64,000 nucleotides of DNA from Planoprotostelium fungivorum (Eukaryota > Evosea > Variosea > Cavosteliida > Cavosteliaceae): NCBI GenBank assembly GCA_003024175.1, contig MDYQ01000108.1, positions 1-64,000 on the forward strand. Direction: 5' to 3'. Of the stretch, positions 21,587 through 33,900 are shown piece after piece (the stretch's first letter is position 1; each line of letters opens with the position of its first letter). Below the pieces are notes generated by a model, which did no database searches, was not told where the DNA came from, and saw nothing but the letters and a program-made list of their open reading frames with translations. A program made the position numbers and the translations under genes.

Positions 21587-23333
21587 ATGAAGCTCGCTGC
21601 AGTGTTTGTACTTCTACTCGCCTCTGTGGCCGCTGATTATACACTCCCCTCTTCCGTCAACTGTGCTGGTACCACCTACACCCCCGCCTCGGGTCTCTGC
21701 TGCTCAAATTATGGATAGTGAGTGATCACCACGAAAGACATGCGCTCACATCACCAGCCCAGGAAACTCTTCGGCCTACTGCGGAGTGGGTAGCTGTGCA
21801 GGAGGTAGCTGCGGGTTGACTGGGTGTCACCTCACCGGTTGCCCCACTGGACAGTGCTGTTCACAGTACGGATAGTGAGTGCTGGTCTTACGTCATGTCC
21901 TCGATTCCCGTGCTGAAGCATCTCAGTTGTGGTGCCTCGGCTGGCTACTGTGACCCCGCCAACCGATGCTTCAGCAAATGTTGGGCAGCGGCACCCTCTT
22001 GCTCTCCTGTGTACGTGGCTTACTTTGCCAATTACAAGTCTCAATACGGTGCCAACGGTGGATGTGGTTTCATACCCGAGATGGTGAGCTTCACCTCACG
22101 TTCGACAGCAGCGTGACCTTTCGTAGATCCTTCCCACCCAGAAGTACACCCACATCAACTGGGCATTTGCCAGCTTCGACGGCTCTACCGGAATCATCGC
22201 TGATCTTTCTGCTTACGACGCCAACATGGTCTCCAGACTGATCGCCCTGAAGGCCAACAACACAGCCCTGAAGATCATCGTAGGTCACGATCGCATGAGA
22301 TGAGACTGACCTTGGATAGGTATCGCTGGGAGGTGGTGGCTTCGGTTCCGCCCCTTGGACGAATCTGATGGGCAGTGCTAGCGCACAGAACGCCTTCTTC
22401 TCCGGACTCAAGGCTTGGATCCTCAAGTACAAATTCGACGGAATCGACATCGACTGGTGAGATTGCACATCATTCATCATGATGACGTGTTCAGGGAGTT
22501 TCCTACATCCGGACAGACGGCTCTCGTGGCCACTTTCTTCCAAAAGGCAAGAGCTGCCATAGGAAACGACCTCTTGTTGACCGCAGCCACCGGAAACAAA
22601 TATTACAATCAGTTCTACGCCCCCGAGAACTGGATCCAATACGTCAACTTCCTGAACGTGATGAACTACGATTACTACTACGGAAATGGTGGCGTCACCG
22701 GATCTGATGCTCCATTGTACGGTCAGCAGAACTCCGGCAGCATCAATGCTACCATCAACGATTATTTCAATAGAGGTAAATCCTTTCCCTCTCCCGTCTC
22801 ATCTCTATCACAGATGTTCCAGCCCACAAGTTGGTGTTCGGACTTCGTAATTACGGATACATCTTTGCGGTGAGCCCTGTCACCCACTAGGCTCCACGTT
22901 GACACGAATGCAGGTGAACAGCAACACCCCTACCACCGGAATGGCTTTCAGTGGCTTATCCACTTACAAGACTCAATGCGCTGGTGCAGGTTCCTTGTCC
23001 GCCATCGACGTCACGACCCTCTTGACCAACTCCACCAAATCTGCCACCCAATTTTCAGTCCAGTGGGATGATTCCACCAAGGTACACTTCATCTGAGCCT
23101 TGTCCTTGCTGACGATGACTAGTCCGCCTTCGCCACCTGGCCCAACAACTACGCCACATTCGAGACGACGGCTTCGATCAAGGCTAAAGTGGATTACATC
23201 AAGGATTACGGACTTGGTGGTGCCATGCTCTGGATCCTCGACTCCGATTCCACCATCGCCGTGAGTCACCATGAAATCATCGATCAGGACTGAAAGATGA
23301 AAGGATTACATCGGAAAGCAGCTCAACTGGTAG
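21587..23333 (+). CDS. Secreted GH18 chitinase with N-terminal chitin-binding modules
   Basis: Hydrolyses chitin outside the cell or in phagosomes. The start at 21587 gives the signal peptide MKLAAVFVLLLASVAA. Two hevein-type modules follow (about 21640-21990, CCSNYGYCG and CCSQYGY with CGASAGYCD). The GH18 barrel (22010-23333) has AYFANYKSQYG, INWAFASFDG, KIIVSLGGGGFGS and FDGIDIDWEFP. In the last motif the catalytic Glu lies just after an intron near 22457-22495. NYDYYYG and GGAMLWILDSD complete the barrel. All family signature residues are present, so it should be active. Five or more short introns have consistent phase. An upstream ATG at 21497 would add a leader without signal character and was not used. 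Confidence 0.9.
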
Positions 23334-23416
23334 AATGTGCTACAATAAATCTCTCTTTTCATATCCTTCGCACCTAGATTATGAAAGTAGAAAGCGTTCC
23401 CTTTATACGGTTTTGT

Positions 23417-25558
23417 TCAGAAGGAAATCTCCTCCATATCTGGATTTCTCTCCAAGAAGGCAGCTTTCTGCCTGGACACCGTTGGGCTGTCCTTCTTTGT
23501 CATCAACAACGCTGCATCCATGTTCTTTGGTGACAATTGAAGGGAAGTGCTGCGCATGTGACCTCTCCTCTTTGGTACCTGTTGATGATCAATATCTACA
23601 CTTCTCCTTTCTCTCTCACATCTAAATTTCCAGAGTTCTTTCGTGGTGTCAACTGTGATAAGGTCAGGTACACGATGAGATTCATTCAATACTCACCGTC
23701 TCCATAGAACTAGTGTTACGTGGCTGATTCACCAGTCAGACGTTAAAGAGAATCGAAACATCTCACCTTCGAATCGTTCAGCTCCAGGTGCTCGTGATGC
23801 GATAACCCATTCATCGATGGTGATCTGAAAAAGTCAGCACAGCAGAGAGGAAGAACACACTTTTTCATGAGGCTCTGCTCGGAGGTTCTTTCCTCTTGAA
23901 CGTCTCCCATCTCAGGCGTGGGAGGTGATATCGTTGGGGTGACGGCCAAGAGAGACAAGACGTTGTTCTTCTTCTCTTCCTTCTTCTTTCTCCTCAGAAC
24001 GCTCTCGTCAGGTGTTGCCGCGTTAAACTCGGACTCGGTGACTTGTGGTGGTATGATCTCTGGTGTCGCAGGGATGACCTGAGATTACATCAACGAGGGG
24101 TGAGTACGTGTACGCACCGGAATGGGGTCTTTGGCGCCACCGGCGGGAGGGAAATAAGGTAACATGGATCTGTCTAATTCATTCGGGTCGTACATCTGTA
24201 TGGGTAATGAAACGGATGCGCTTCCCATGAAGACAGACAATTCGACTGTCAGCTCGTAATGTCTCTGGATCTGTTCATCTTTCAGTCTCTGTTCATCTAC
24301 AGATATTTTGGTGATGGAGAAGGCGAGAGAAAAGGATGAACGAAAAGGAGACTGACCAGAGTACCGAGGGTAATGGAAGGATCGGTATCGTTGGGAATGT
24401 TCAACAACAAATCTCGATAGACGAAAGCGGGAGGCTCTGTCGTCTGCTCTTCGAGTGCCGATGTGACACCCATGAAGGACTAGCTCTCATCAGATGAGAT
24501 CTTTCATCTCCACTCACAGATGATCTCCTCTGCTGCATCTCCCCCTTTGCGTTGAAGATGACAGTCTGAAACACGGTCATGGTGATGGTGTCCAACTTTT
24601 TCCTCGGTCCATTCTGAATTTCCACGCGTAGCGGTAGATTTCTCCCTCTGAAGGCAACGGGTCCACGCGGTAAAATCACCTTGAAATTGAGGGTGCCCTT
24701 TGTGAACAGAAAGGTCTTATCGATCTGCAGATTCCGCAGATCAGATCACTCGATCGTCATGATGATGATGGACACCTGTTTCGTGAGAGGCTCCATTCTA
24801 GCGTAGCTGGGATCTAATCTCTGCGTCACTCTGAAAGTTCGGAAGAATTTGAGACCGGCAGAATCGGCGGGAACGTCAGTCTCTACCAAGAGAGAGACGG
24901 AGTAAGTTATATTTGGCTTATCAGAGTACAGCGTCTGTGGTAAATATCCTGAAATAATCAATCGAAAGAACAAAGGAGGACTCACCGATTGCGGCCTCGA
25001 TTTGGGGGAGATAACGATTTACGGTCTCCTGCTGATCGTGGAAGGAGGCTGGGATGTCTGAAGGGAGGACCCATTCGAATGGCCAGCTGTGCGATCCCTC
25101 GTCGAAAATTCGATCGTCTGCGATGGAGGTGTAAAAGTGGGGTTACGATCGATTGTGATATGTGTGGATAATGATGATTTGTAACTCACCGACTTCGCTC
25201 TCTGGTTCCCATAAGACATGATTCTTCGTGAATATGAGACGCTCTGCGGATACTTGTTCCCCATTTGGTTTTGTCCACCCGGTATGCTCCACTCCTAATC
25301 CATATCATCCAATGGAGGACGAGAGATAAAATCACCCTCCCAATTGAGGTAGATGCGTTTCACTCCTTGCAATTCCTTTTGAAGAACCATAGCCGCAACT
25401 GATGATGCATCAGAGACATCTGGAATTGCCCGAAGGTGACAATACAAAAAGAAATCACCTCCATAGATGGGCTGTCCAGACGTAAAGATTGTTCCATCCA
25501 GGGAAAGAAAGCCATAGTTCTGGAGCGGACGTGAGGGTGTGACATAGACACTCGTCAT
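23417..25558 (-). CDS. Arrestin-domain protein (ARRDC/alpha-arrestin-like)
   Basis: A cytoplasmic adaptor of the arrestin fold, a family that links membrane cargo or receptors to trafficking and ubiquitin ligases. The N-terminal lobe has GQPIYGGDFFLYCHL and a VKRIYLNWEGDF strand pair (25330-25500). Later exons give KVILPRGPVAFRGRNLPLRV followed by IQNGPRKKLDTITMTVFQT (about 24570-24690), the typical arrestin C-lobe opening. A Lys/Arg-rich tail exon after a GTGAG...CAG intron (23644-23689) ends at 23417. The start is tentative: an ATG at 25558 begins a good exon, but an in-phase exon near 25625-25670 may precede it. Its 5' end faces POT1 only about 160 bp away. Confidence 0.7.
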
Positions 25559-25720
25559 TCTCTGTTCGCTTGTGAGTTTGGAGGATAGATACGATTTATT
25601 GTCTCACCTCGGTTTGAAGAGATGATTCAGTGATGCTGATGACTCGAAATCCAGCGAAATTCAATTTCTGCAGTTAGCGGTACAACAACGAGACAACTCA
25701 CATCCCGCGCAATTCAAAGC

Positions 25721-27956
25721 ATGAGTGATCCACCGCAACCAGCCAAGCGACATCTTGGTGATGTTGCACAAGACAATGAGCACGTGAAGAAACAGCGATC
25801 AGAATACCATGCTCCAATCCAATTAGCTCGAGAATCGTCCGATTATCAGTACACAGCCCTTCGCGACCTCCAGATTGGTACATCTGCACATGTATATGGT
25901 GTGGTGTCTGCTATTCAAGCACCAAAAAAATCGATCAGAGGACAAGGTGAGGACGTCACAGAGATGAAACCTTGTGAACAACCCTCAGATTACGTCATGA
26001 CGTTGACTTTGTGCGATCCCAGCTATCCTGGTGGCATGTTAATCAACATCTTCGAACCCGATGAATCGAAATTCCCTGCCATTACCAGCCCAGGTGACAT
26101 CTTCAGAGCACACAGGATGGTCGTCAACAACTACAATGGAAAGTTGCAAGGTGAATGATTACAATGCATTCATTGATGTCATCGATGACGCGGATAGGTT
26201 TATGTTCTAGAAAGTTTAGGTATGCAGCTCTTGTCATTGGGAGATACGATGGTATACCGTCCATCACGTCGGAAAGATGCACTTTCGTAGAGGAAGATTT
26301 AGAGCGCATACAAGTGAGTGGTGTCCCTCAAAGTGGAGAGTGACAGTTCACAGTCACTCAAACTGTGGTGGGAAGGCCTGGGGAAAAAGTCGAGCTACCT
26401 CCAGACCGTGAAGGCCAACGTGTGTTAATGTTCATCACATCCCTAACGTTCATCACTCTAACGGAGGACCGCAGGAATCAGACACATTTGTGAATCGAAA
26501 TCCCGTTGAGAGAACAGTGAACCAAGCCCCAGCACGGTTGACGCTGGGAGAGGTGATTTCGAACATCGACACAGTGAATGACACAGCGCAGGTGGTGGAA
26601 CCTGATGTGGACTGCGAGATCATCTGTCAGGTGGTGCACATATCCGAAGTGATAGGAAATGCACCCACACAGAGGATCAAACTCAGCGTGTGGGATGGCA
26701 CGGGAACGAAGCCAACTTCTGGTCAGCTGACCACACCGATCCCTCTTCACTATTCTCCCGCCTCTCCCTTTGGATTTCTCGCTGTGGTGTGTACACCCTC
26801 TTCATCTCCCTCTAGGATTGATCTACTATTTATCATTCAAATCCTCTCACTTTGTTCTCTATCGATAGCTCTCCCTTCAATGTTACGTTGATCGAGAATC
26901 AGGTGATCTTGTGGAACGAAGCACTGTTCCCCGTCTTTCTGGACGGAAGCGTCACAGCGGGCCGGTGGGTTCATCTCAAAGGAGTTCAGACGAAAATGTA
27001 TCTGGGATGTCTGGAGCTCAAGATGTCCAGCCAGTCCGAGGTGAGCCTCAACGTACGTCGTAGGTTGAACGTTGTGTACAGTTGCTCCCATTGGAGCCCA
27101 CCGATGAGAGAGTGGAGAAGTTGATCGATGAATACAAGACGAGATGTGAGATTCTGTTGGAAGAAGCTGAACCAGCTGAACCGGTTCAATCTGCCAAATC
27201 TCCTCAGTCCACTAAATCAGTTCAACCGCCTCAGCCGGCTCAGATCGTCGAACCAGAAGAAGTCTTCGTAACAACAACGACTCACGATGATATGCCCATA
27301 ACATCCATTCGAGAGATCTTGAGTCATCAGGTGATCACCGTCTGCATGCATCACCATCCATCTCTATGAGAATGATATGGATGATGTACACGAGAGCTGA
27401 TGAAAAAATGGCAGAGAGTGGGTAAATATCGATGTAAGGCGAAGGTCTTGTCCTATCTTCCCAGAGACCTCAAGAAATTCACAAAACCGTTCTGCACCAA
27501 ATGCCAGAAGAGGTGACGCACAAGAGCACCCTCCATTCTCACACCGACCAGCTCCGGACAACTCTTCACTGAAGAGGGCGACGTCAATTGTGAGCATTGT
27601 GGAGACATCATCAGTGAAGCTGTGTGGGTCTTTCAACTTAAACTGAGAGACGAGACGGGGGATATGATGGTCATCGGATACAAGCACAATGCGGTGAGTG
27701 TGAATGGAATGTGAAATTGAAGAGTACAGACGAGTTTGTTCCATGGGTTACCACCGAGCAATCTAAGAAAGAGCAACGTGACACTGGATCTGTTGAAGAA
27801 GAAGGTGAGAAGTGAAGAGGAAGAAGAGGAAGCTGAAGAGAACAGATGGATCAACTGATGAGAGAGAACGTGTTGGTGGACTGCTGCATCAGTTCGTACC
27901 TGACAGAGAAATACCTCAAGTGGAGATATCAGATCTTTGATACGACAATATTGTGA
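25721..27956 (+). CDS. POT1: POT1 telomere single-strand DNA-binding protein
   Basis: Caps telomeric 3' overhangs and controls telomerase access in the nucleus. Exon 1 holds the Telo_bind OB fold: YTALRDLQIGTSAHVYGVV, then VMTLTLCDPSYPGGMLI and SPGDIFRAHRMVV. A second OB region follows at about 26500-27050 (IKLSVWDGTGTK, WVHLKGVQTKMYLG). The C-terminal part (27420-27760) has a split CxxC...CxxC zinc site (FCTKCQKR and CEHCGD) inside an OB-like VFQLKLRDETGDMMVIGY. This is like the zinc-bearing third OB fold of animal POT1. The gene ends DTTIL, stop 27954-27956. Pro-rich repeats of PQ/PAQ type sit between OB2 and OB3. Exon joins near 26340-26470 are uncertain. Confidence 0.8.
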
Positions 27957-28062
27957 GAAATTTATTTAAAGAAATACAACAGTTGTATCATCTCTACTCC
28001 AAGTTGGAGTAATCTCTGTAGACAACCTGTCTCGATCAGCGTCGTGTCTCTCTCAAATGTCG

Positions 28063-28981
28063 TTATTCGTTATAATGAATCACCTTCTTGGGAGCAGCAG
28101 CTTCACTCTTGAGATGGCTGACATCCACAAAGTTGACGTCGTGTTGAACGGCTACCTACGCGGACATCAGCATCACGATGGAGGGTGATAGGATCATCAC
28201 CTCTGAGATCTGGAGGAAGCTTCCCAGAGCCTCATCGATATCATAACAGTTGAGGAAGTTCTCAAACTGTTGGAACGTGGCTTGACCTCCAGTGGAGATC
28301 TGCGATCGCATCACTTCACCTGAATGATGATGGTTCTCACCTTGTTCAATGTCTCGGTCATAGCGGGTCCGAATTTGACGCCAGGGGCGACGACCTCTTT
28401 GGCACCCTTCTTTCCCTTTCTCATGGCATACAGATCAAGCGAATCCTATTGCAACGTAAACCAGTGTTCGTCGCAGCGATAGAGCACACCTGAATGAACT
28501 TCTCTAAGATCTTCTTGGGTAAGACACCAGTGTTCTTCGGATCGTAATGATTCCAGACCTGTCCGTCAGATTCAGATTAGAGATCGAATGGTCGTGTGAC
28601 TTCACCTCTTTAATGACTCGATCCAATCGTTCGTCCATGTCACCGTCCAAATCCTTCTGGGCGTTAGGATCCTCGGGGCGAATGGTTCCCTTGGCAATCT
28701 CCTTCTGCAACTTCTCTGGTGGAATGACTGACTGTCCGTTCTCTGGAGGGTAGATCTGAAATGCAATCAGTCCAGTATTATTAGAGTGACTCACGGTCTC
28801 CATCCAGTAGATTCCCTTGATGTTGTTTCCTCCCTGACATAAATCAGCGTGAAACTGATGCTTTATAACGAACCATGTTGAACTGTGTCTCTACTCCAGA
28901 CGCGATGTGCGAAAATGCCTTTTTCACCAATATCACAATAATCTCCTGGTCATCTACAATCGAAAAACGTGAAGATATCAT
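28063..28981 (-). CDS. Small EF-hand-like protein
   Basis: About 210 residues in several exons. The start at 28981 reads MISSRFSIVDDQEI without interruption. A central IYPPENGQSVIPPEKLQ stretch is followed by VWNHYDPKNTGVLPKKILEKF (about 28490-28560), an EF-hand-like loop with Asp, Asn and Gly at ligand positions. Then come DLYAMRKGKKGAK and a helical C-terminus ending HYNE. I recognise no closer family, so calcium binding is inferred from a single loop. Only 17 bp separate its start from the stop of the upstream gene on the same strand. Confidence 0.65.
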
Positions 28982-28998
28982 GAAACACAGACAATGTA

Positions 28999-30840
28999 TT
29001 ATACATCCGACAGCGTCTGGATGTCCTCCGGTAGCATGTTCCTCCGTCTAGCTTGTTTGAACAGAGCCTCAGCCTCTCCCACTTTTCCGTGCTGTCGCAT
29101 CAAGCTCAACGCTCTCCTCATCTCCTCCGGTGAAACGGTGATAGTATCTGCTTCTGCCGCCTGCAGTATCTGTCTGATCCTAGGTAGAGATCTACCCTCT
29201 ACGTCCTCCCTGCAGAGGGCACCCATTATGATGTCGTAGCCCCTCTTCAGTACGTCCTTGTCCATGTACTTCCTCCCCCGGCTGAAGAACCTGACGATGC
29301 TCTTGGCGTCCATGCACTTGTTCATCTCCTCCAATACGATGGGATAGCACTCCCTCCTCTCCTTCTCTTCCGCAGTGAGGATCAGCTCGGCTGCCTTCTC
29401 GCACCACTTTGCGTCTCCGTCTTTCATGAGCTGTTTGAGACGGATCCAGCTCCGTATGGACATGGTCTTCCCCTTCATGTGGAAGTCTTCGATGACTCGG
29501 TTGATCTTCTGTCTCTCTCCTCTCTCCTGCAGGCACTCGATGGCCGTATCGAAGAACCCCGGGTACACTTTGGTGTCCGTTGAGACGATGTCTTCGTAGT
29601 ACTTCCAGCCCAGTTCAGAGGATATCTTGAAGAACAACTTGAGGTGGATGTGAGGCGGAATGCCGGGGTTGTTCTGGATGAAGCTCTTGACCAGGGAGAG
29701 GGTGCCCTCCAAATCGATGAGTAAGCTGAGGGTCTCGTCGAGGTCGTTGGGTTCTCTGAATTCCGGGCGGTTGTCTTGCATGTCGCGTAAGATGAGTTGG
29801 ATCATGTCTCGATGATCGACTGCGACGGCGGAACGGAGGGCGAGGTACATGAGGCGACCGTCTCTCCTGTGTTGCGGTGTAAGGTCTGTATACCGTAGGA
29901 GGATCTGGTCGTATTCCCTCTTGTCCATCAGAGCCGTGAAGTAGCACTTGAAAGAAGCCACGTCTTGCAATTCCTCTACCCCCTCGAACATCTCGATGAT
30001 CTTGTCATTGTCTCTCGTAGAGGAGTTGATGGAAGAGATGAGGTTCTGTTTCCTTCGAAGGTCCACCGAGACGCTCGATTTCTTCTTTGGAGGGGGTGAG
30101 GTCTGAGTGGCCTTGGGGATGGCTTCATATTGCACTCCTCTCGCCTTGAGTAAGTCCTCGTAGATTTTGGCCTTCTGGAAATCCATGATCTGACGGTACC
30201 TCTCGATCATGACCATCATCACGGGCTCGCTCTGCACTCCGAGATGTTGGATGAGGTTGGTGAACAGTTCGGCCTTTGCGATCTCTTTCTTATTCCAGTA
30301 GTTCTCCACGATGCTGATGTATGTATCTGAGGGGACGACCAGCCCGTTTTGGTTCAAGATCTTGACCGATTGCCAGAAGGAGCGTGTTGGACCCACTTGG
30401 GAGAGGTAAAGAAGTTGATTGGTAATGTCTGAGGAGGACAGACTCTTTCTCAGTGTTGGATCGCTGATCATCTTCTGAAACAAATTGAGATTCTCCTCTC
30501 GATTGTTCTGTATCTTGAGGGACTCTAAGACGGCTGCCAGTGTTGTTCCAGAGTACTCTGATTCCTTATTTGACAAGTAGAACTGTGTGATCGCGGCCGC
30601 TCGTACTTCTGGAGTTTTGGTGGAGGTGCGATTAATCAGTAGCAGCAATGCATCATCATCTTTCTTCGGTCTCGTGTTGGCAGACGAGATGACTGGTTTA
30701 GAGCGTATTGTCTCGAGGGCCTTTCTCAGATCCTGTGTGTTGACCGTTGTTCGAGCCGGTAAAATCGATGGTGGTGGATGTAACCTCTGTACGACGGCTC
30801 TTCCAGGATAGGCAGCCAGCCTCTTGCAGAGGTGCAGCAT
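28999..30840 (-). CDS. PPR-like helical-repeat protein, probably mitochondrial
   Basis: An intronless 613-codon frame. From the chosen ATG (30840) the N-terminus MLHLCKRLAAYPGRAVVQRL is basic, hydrophobic and free of acidic residues, as in mitochondrial presequences. A longer frame upstream to 30936 is less protein-like. The rest is a series of paired helices of about 35 residues (for example TYISIVENYWNKKEIAKAELFTN and MVMIERYRQIMDFQKAKIY in pieces), matching pentatricopeptide or related organellar RNA-binding repeats. The target RNA cannot be told. The lack of introns is unusual here. It is divergent to the LRR-pseudokinase gene (131 bp gap). Confidence 0.65.
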   Translation of the reverse strand: MLHLCKRLAAYPGRAVVQRLHPPPSILPARTTVNTQDLRKALETIRSKPVISSANTRPKKDDDALLLLINRTSTKTPEVRAAAITQFYLSNKESEYSGTTLAAVLESLKIQNNREENLNLFQKMISDPTLRKSLSSSDITNQLLYLSQVGPTRSFWQSVKILNQNGLVVPSDTYISIVENYWNKKEIAKAELFTNLIQHLGVQSEPVMMVMIERYRQIMDFQKAKIYEDLLKARGVQYEAIPKATQTSPPPKKKSSVSVDLRRKQNLISSINSSTRDNDKIIEMFEGVEELQDVASFKCYFTALMDKREYDQILLRYTDLTPQHRRDGRLMYLALRSAVAVDHRDMIQLILRDMQDNRPEFREPNDLDETLSLLIDLEGTLSLVKSFIQNNPGIPPHIHLKLFFKISSELGWKYYEDIVSTDTKVYPGFFDTAIECLQERGERQKINRVIEDFHMKGKTMSIRSWIRLKQLMKDGDAKWCEKAAELILTAEEKERRECYPIVLEEMNKCMDAKSIVRFFSRGRKYMDKDVLKRGYDIIMGALCREDVEGRSLPRIRQILQAAEADTITVSPEEMRRALSLMRQHGKVGEAEALFKQARRRNMLPEDIQTLSDV

Positions 30841-30971
30841 GACACCGTGATCGTAAGTGATGTGATGTGATTTGTTAAGATGACCCGATGTTGGGTTGTA
30901 GAGGGGCAAGGCTTGTTTCTCTGTGACACACCGCACGACACCTGCAGAGCGGATGGTATTACAGAGGGAGA

Positions 30972-33900
30972 ATGAATCTGAACTCGATCATTAACGTTGC
31001 ATCTAATGCGAACGTGAACGTCATTCCCCCTGGTAAAGAACTATTGCTAAAAGCGGGCAAAGTACCTGGAGGACCCAAGAATCAGACGAAAGAAGGATCT
31101 TCTGTGAAATCGGCCACCAATCTGGACCTCTCCTCTCCCGTATCATCGGTTGCATCTTTTCCTGAATCGGCCGATGGTTCCGTAAGAAAGAGGTTGACGC
31201 CAGTCGAGCTCAAGGTACTGCTGGGGAAAGCCAGCTATCCCATCACTCTCAATCTCTCGGCACCCAATCTTCAACTAGAAGAGGATGACTTCCTCGCCTC
31301 TTGCCAGAACATATTAAAAGAGTGAGATCCGACTATTACCTTACGATTTATAACGACTCATCTAGATTGAATCTCAACGGGAACATGTTGGTGGAAATGA
31401 GAAGCACACAGCATCTCTCTAGACTGAAGAGGATGTGGTTGGACAATAATCTGCTTTGCAATGTCAATTTCAAAGGTCTCACCTCCCTGGAATCGTTGTC
31501 CATCAGCCAGAATCGCATGCAGAAGCTGAACGACATGTCTGATCTGAAGAAGTTGGTCTATCTCGATCTCAGTGACAATCGGCTATTGGGTAAATCCATT
31601 ATCCCTCATCATCTCACTCACATCTCTCAGTTAACGGGGGAAATCTATTCGAATTGACCAAATTGAAGAGTTTGAGGGTGTGTGAATCGTTTCGACAAAT
31701 CATCTCCACATGAAAGATGGAGAGGTAACGTGGAACAGGTGTTGGATCTGGGTAACAATGCCATCGATCTGGCCATCAATGAGATGTACCATTATGTCAT
31801 CTCTCATCTGAAAAAGTTACCCAAGTTAGAGATACTCAGTTTCGCTGGAAATCCTGTGGAGTACAACGTGAAGGATCTCAAGCACTTTGTCATCAGCGAA
31901 TTACCCAAACTCAAATTCTTCGATTGGGAGGTGACGATCTCATCTGTTCCATATTCACATTTCATTTCCATTCGTTTCCATTCGATAGACAGTCAATGTC
32001 TGATGACGATGACAGATGATCACACGAGAGGATCGAGTCACGGCGACGAAATTAGATGCAGATGGAGCTTGGGACGAACAACTGCGACCGCTGCCCTCGA
32101 AAGAAACGCCCACTCTCACCGACTACAACCAGCCATCCCCCACTTTCACTCGCGTAGACCGAGCCACATCGAAAGCGGAAGCCCTGGAGGCCATGCTCAA
32201 GGAAGAAGAGGAAGAAGAAGAAGAAGAAGAGCAGGTGGAAACGAAAGACAATCGAACTCTACTTGACGACATCATCCACCAACTCTCCCACCCCACCCAC
32301 TCTGATCGAGGTTTCGTCCTATCCCCCAGCATCCGTAAATCGGTCAACATCGAGGCTTCCTTCAACTCTTTCATCAACGCACAGCTGACCCTCTCCCCTC
32401 ACGGCTTCGAAGACATACCCACACGCTTCTTCGAAGAACCACCCAAAGAACAACCCTCCGATGCTTCCACCCTCCTTCACCTCCAGATCGTATTGCAGCC
32501 TATAGAGGGTCAACCCGTCTTCCGCAGCAATCTATCGAGTGAAGAGTATCTCAAGGTGTTGGATTTACACCTTGCCTCGGTCAACGTGAAGGACATCACG
32601 AGCCCACCCGTGAAAGTACACCAGAGGGAAGATGTGACACCGAGAGAAGGACTGACGGAGGAGCCGGAGACGCCGAAGGTGGATCGTAGGGTGACGACGA
32701 AGACGATGAGTGAATACATCGATCTGTTGGAAGAGGCCACGAAGGCCAACTCACCTGCGGATGCACCGGACTTTAACGTGTCCATCACTGAATTAGAATC
32801 GACCATCGATCAGTTGGACACTCAGGTGATCACGCTGAGTGGAGATCGAATGGATGTTGATCTCTCGGGTAGGCTGAGGAACAGACGTTGGAAGAGCTGA
32901 TGGCGGACACACTCCACACGCTGGAGAACGGACCAGAAGTGGAGGAGGAGCAGAAATTAGACGAACAGATCGTCCAGTTGACTGGAGAGATCCAAGAGAT
33001 ATTAGATGAACATCATGCCAAATATCCACCGCCTGTGGTGCAGAAGAAGGAGACCGACAAGGAAGTGGATCCGCTCCATTCTTCTGTGGGTCTGATGATC
33101 CAAGAGCAAATCGATCAACTGGACGAGATGATGGAATCCTTCAAGAGTGAGTCGGTCCATTCGATTCGTTCGTGACGACGATAGATCAAGGAAAGGATGA
33201 AGGGTTCGTATGGGAGAAGAGCCACAATGTCTTCGTCATCAAGGATAAACTGGGATACGGTACGAGCATGAACAGTCGATCGTGGAGAGCAACTTACGAT
33301 AATTCCACCGTGGTTGTGAAGAAGGTGAACGATCGTTTGTTCGATGGATGATATCATCGATGATATCATCTACACAATGGATGGACTCTGATGAATGAAA
33401 CAGATCGATTGGATCGAAGGAGTGACGGAGGACATTCGAGAGGCTGTCATCCGAGCGGTAGAGAAGAACAGGTGAGAGGGAGACGAGGTGAAGATTGACA
33501 CAGACAGCGTCTTACATCACAACAACGTCGTCGATCTCATTGCAGGTTACCGTGGCAACCGAGAGGTCCTGTGGTTGGCATCTCCGTACATATCTGGCCC
33601 CACCCTCCACGGACTCATCTTCAATAAGACTCTCGTTCTGGGATTCGAACAGTTACACAACATTGCTCTAGGTATATCCAATGGAATCAGACACCTCCAC
33701 ACACACGGAATCGTTCACAGGAGCATCAAGCCCAGGAACGTACTGGTGCGTAATACACGTTTGAACTGTGGCTCACGATGGTAGATCACGGAGGATTACA
33801 CACCCAAGTTGGTGGATTACGGTTTAGCGGCGTACAAGGATGACGTCATCCTGTCGTCAAATTTCAGAAAGGATGACGTGGAGTATCTGGCACCGGAGGT

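Noticed and set aside
33341-33376. GATGATATCATC direct and palindromic repeat
   Set aside because: Short low-complexity stretch within an intron; not distinctive on its own.
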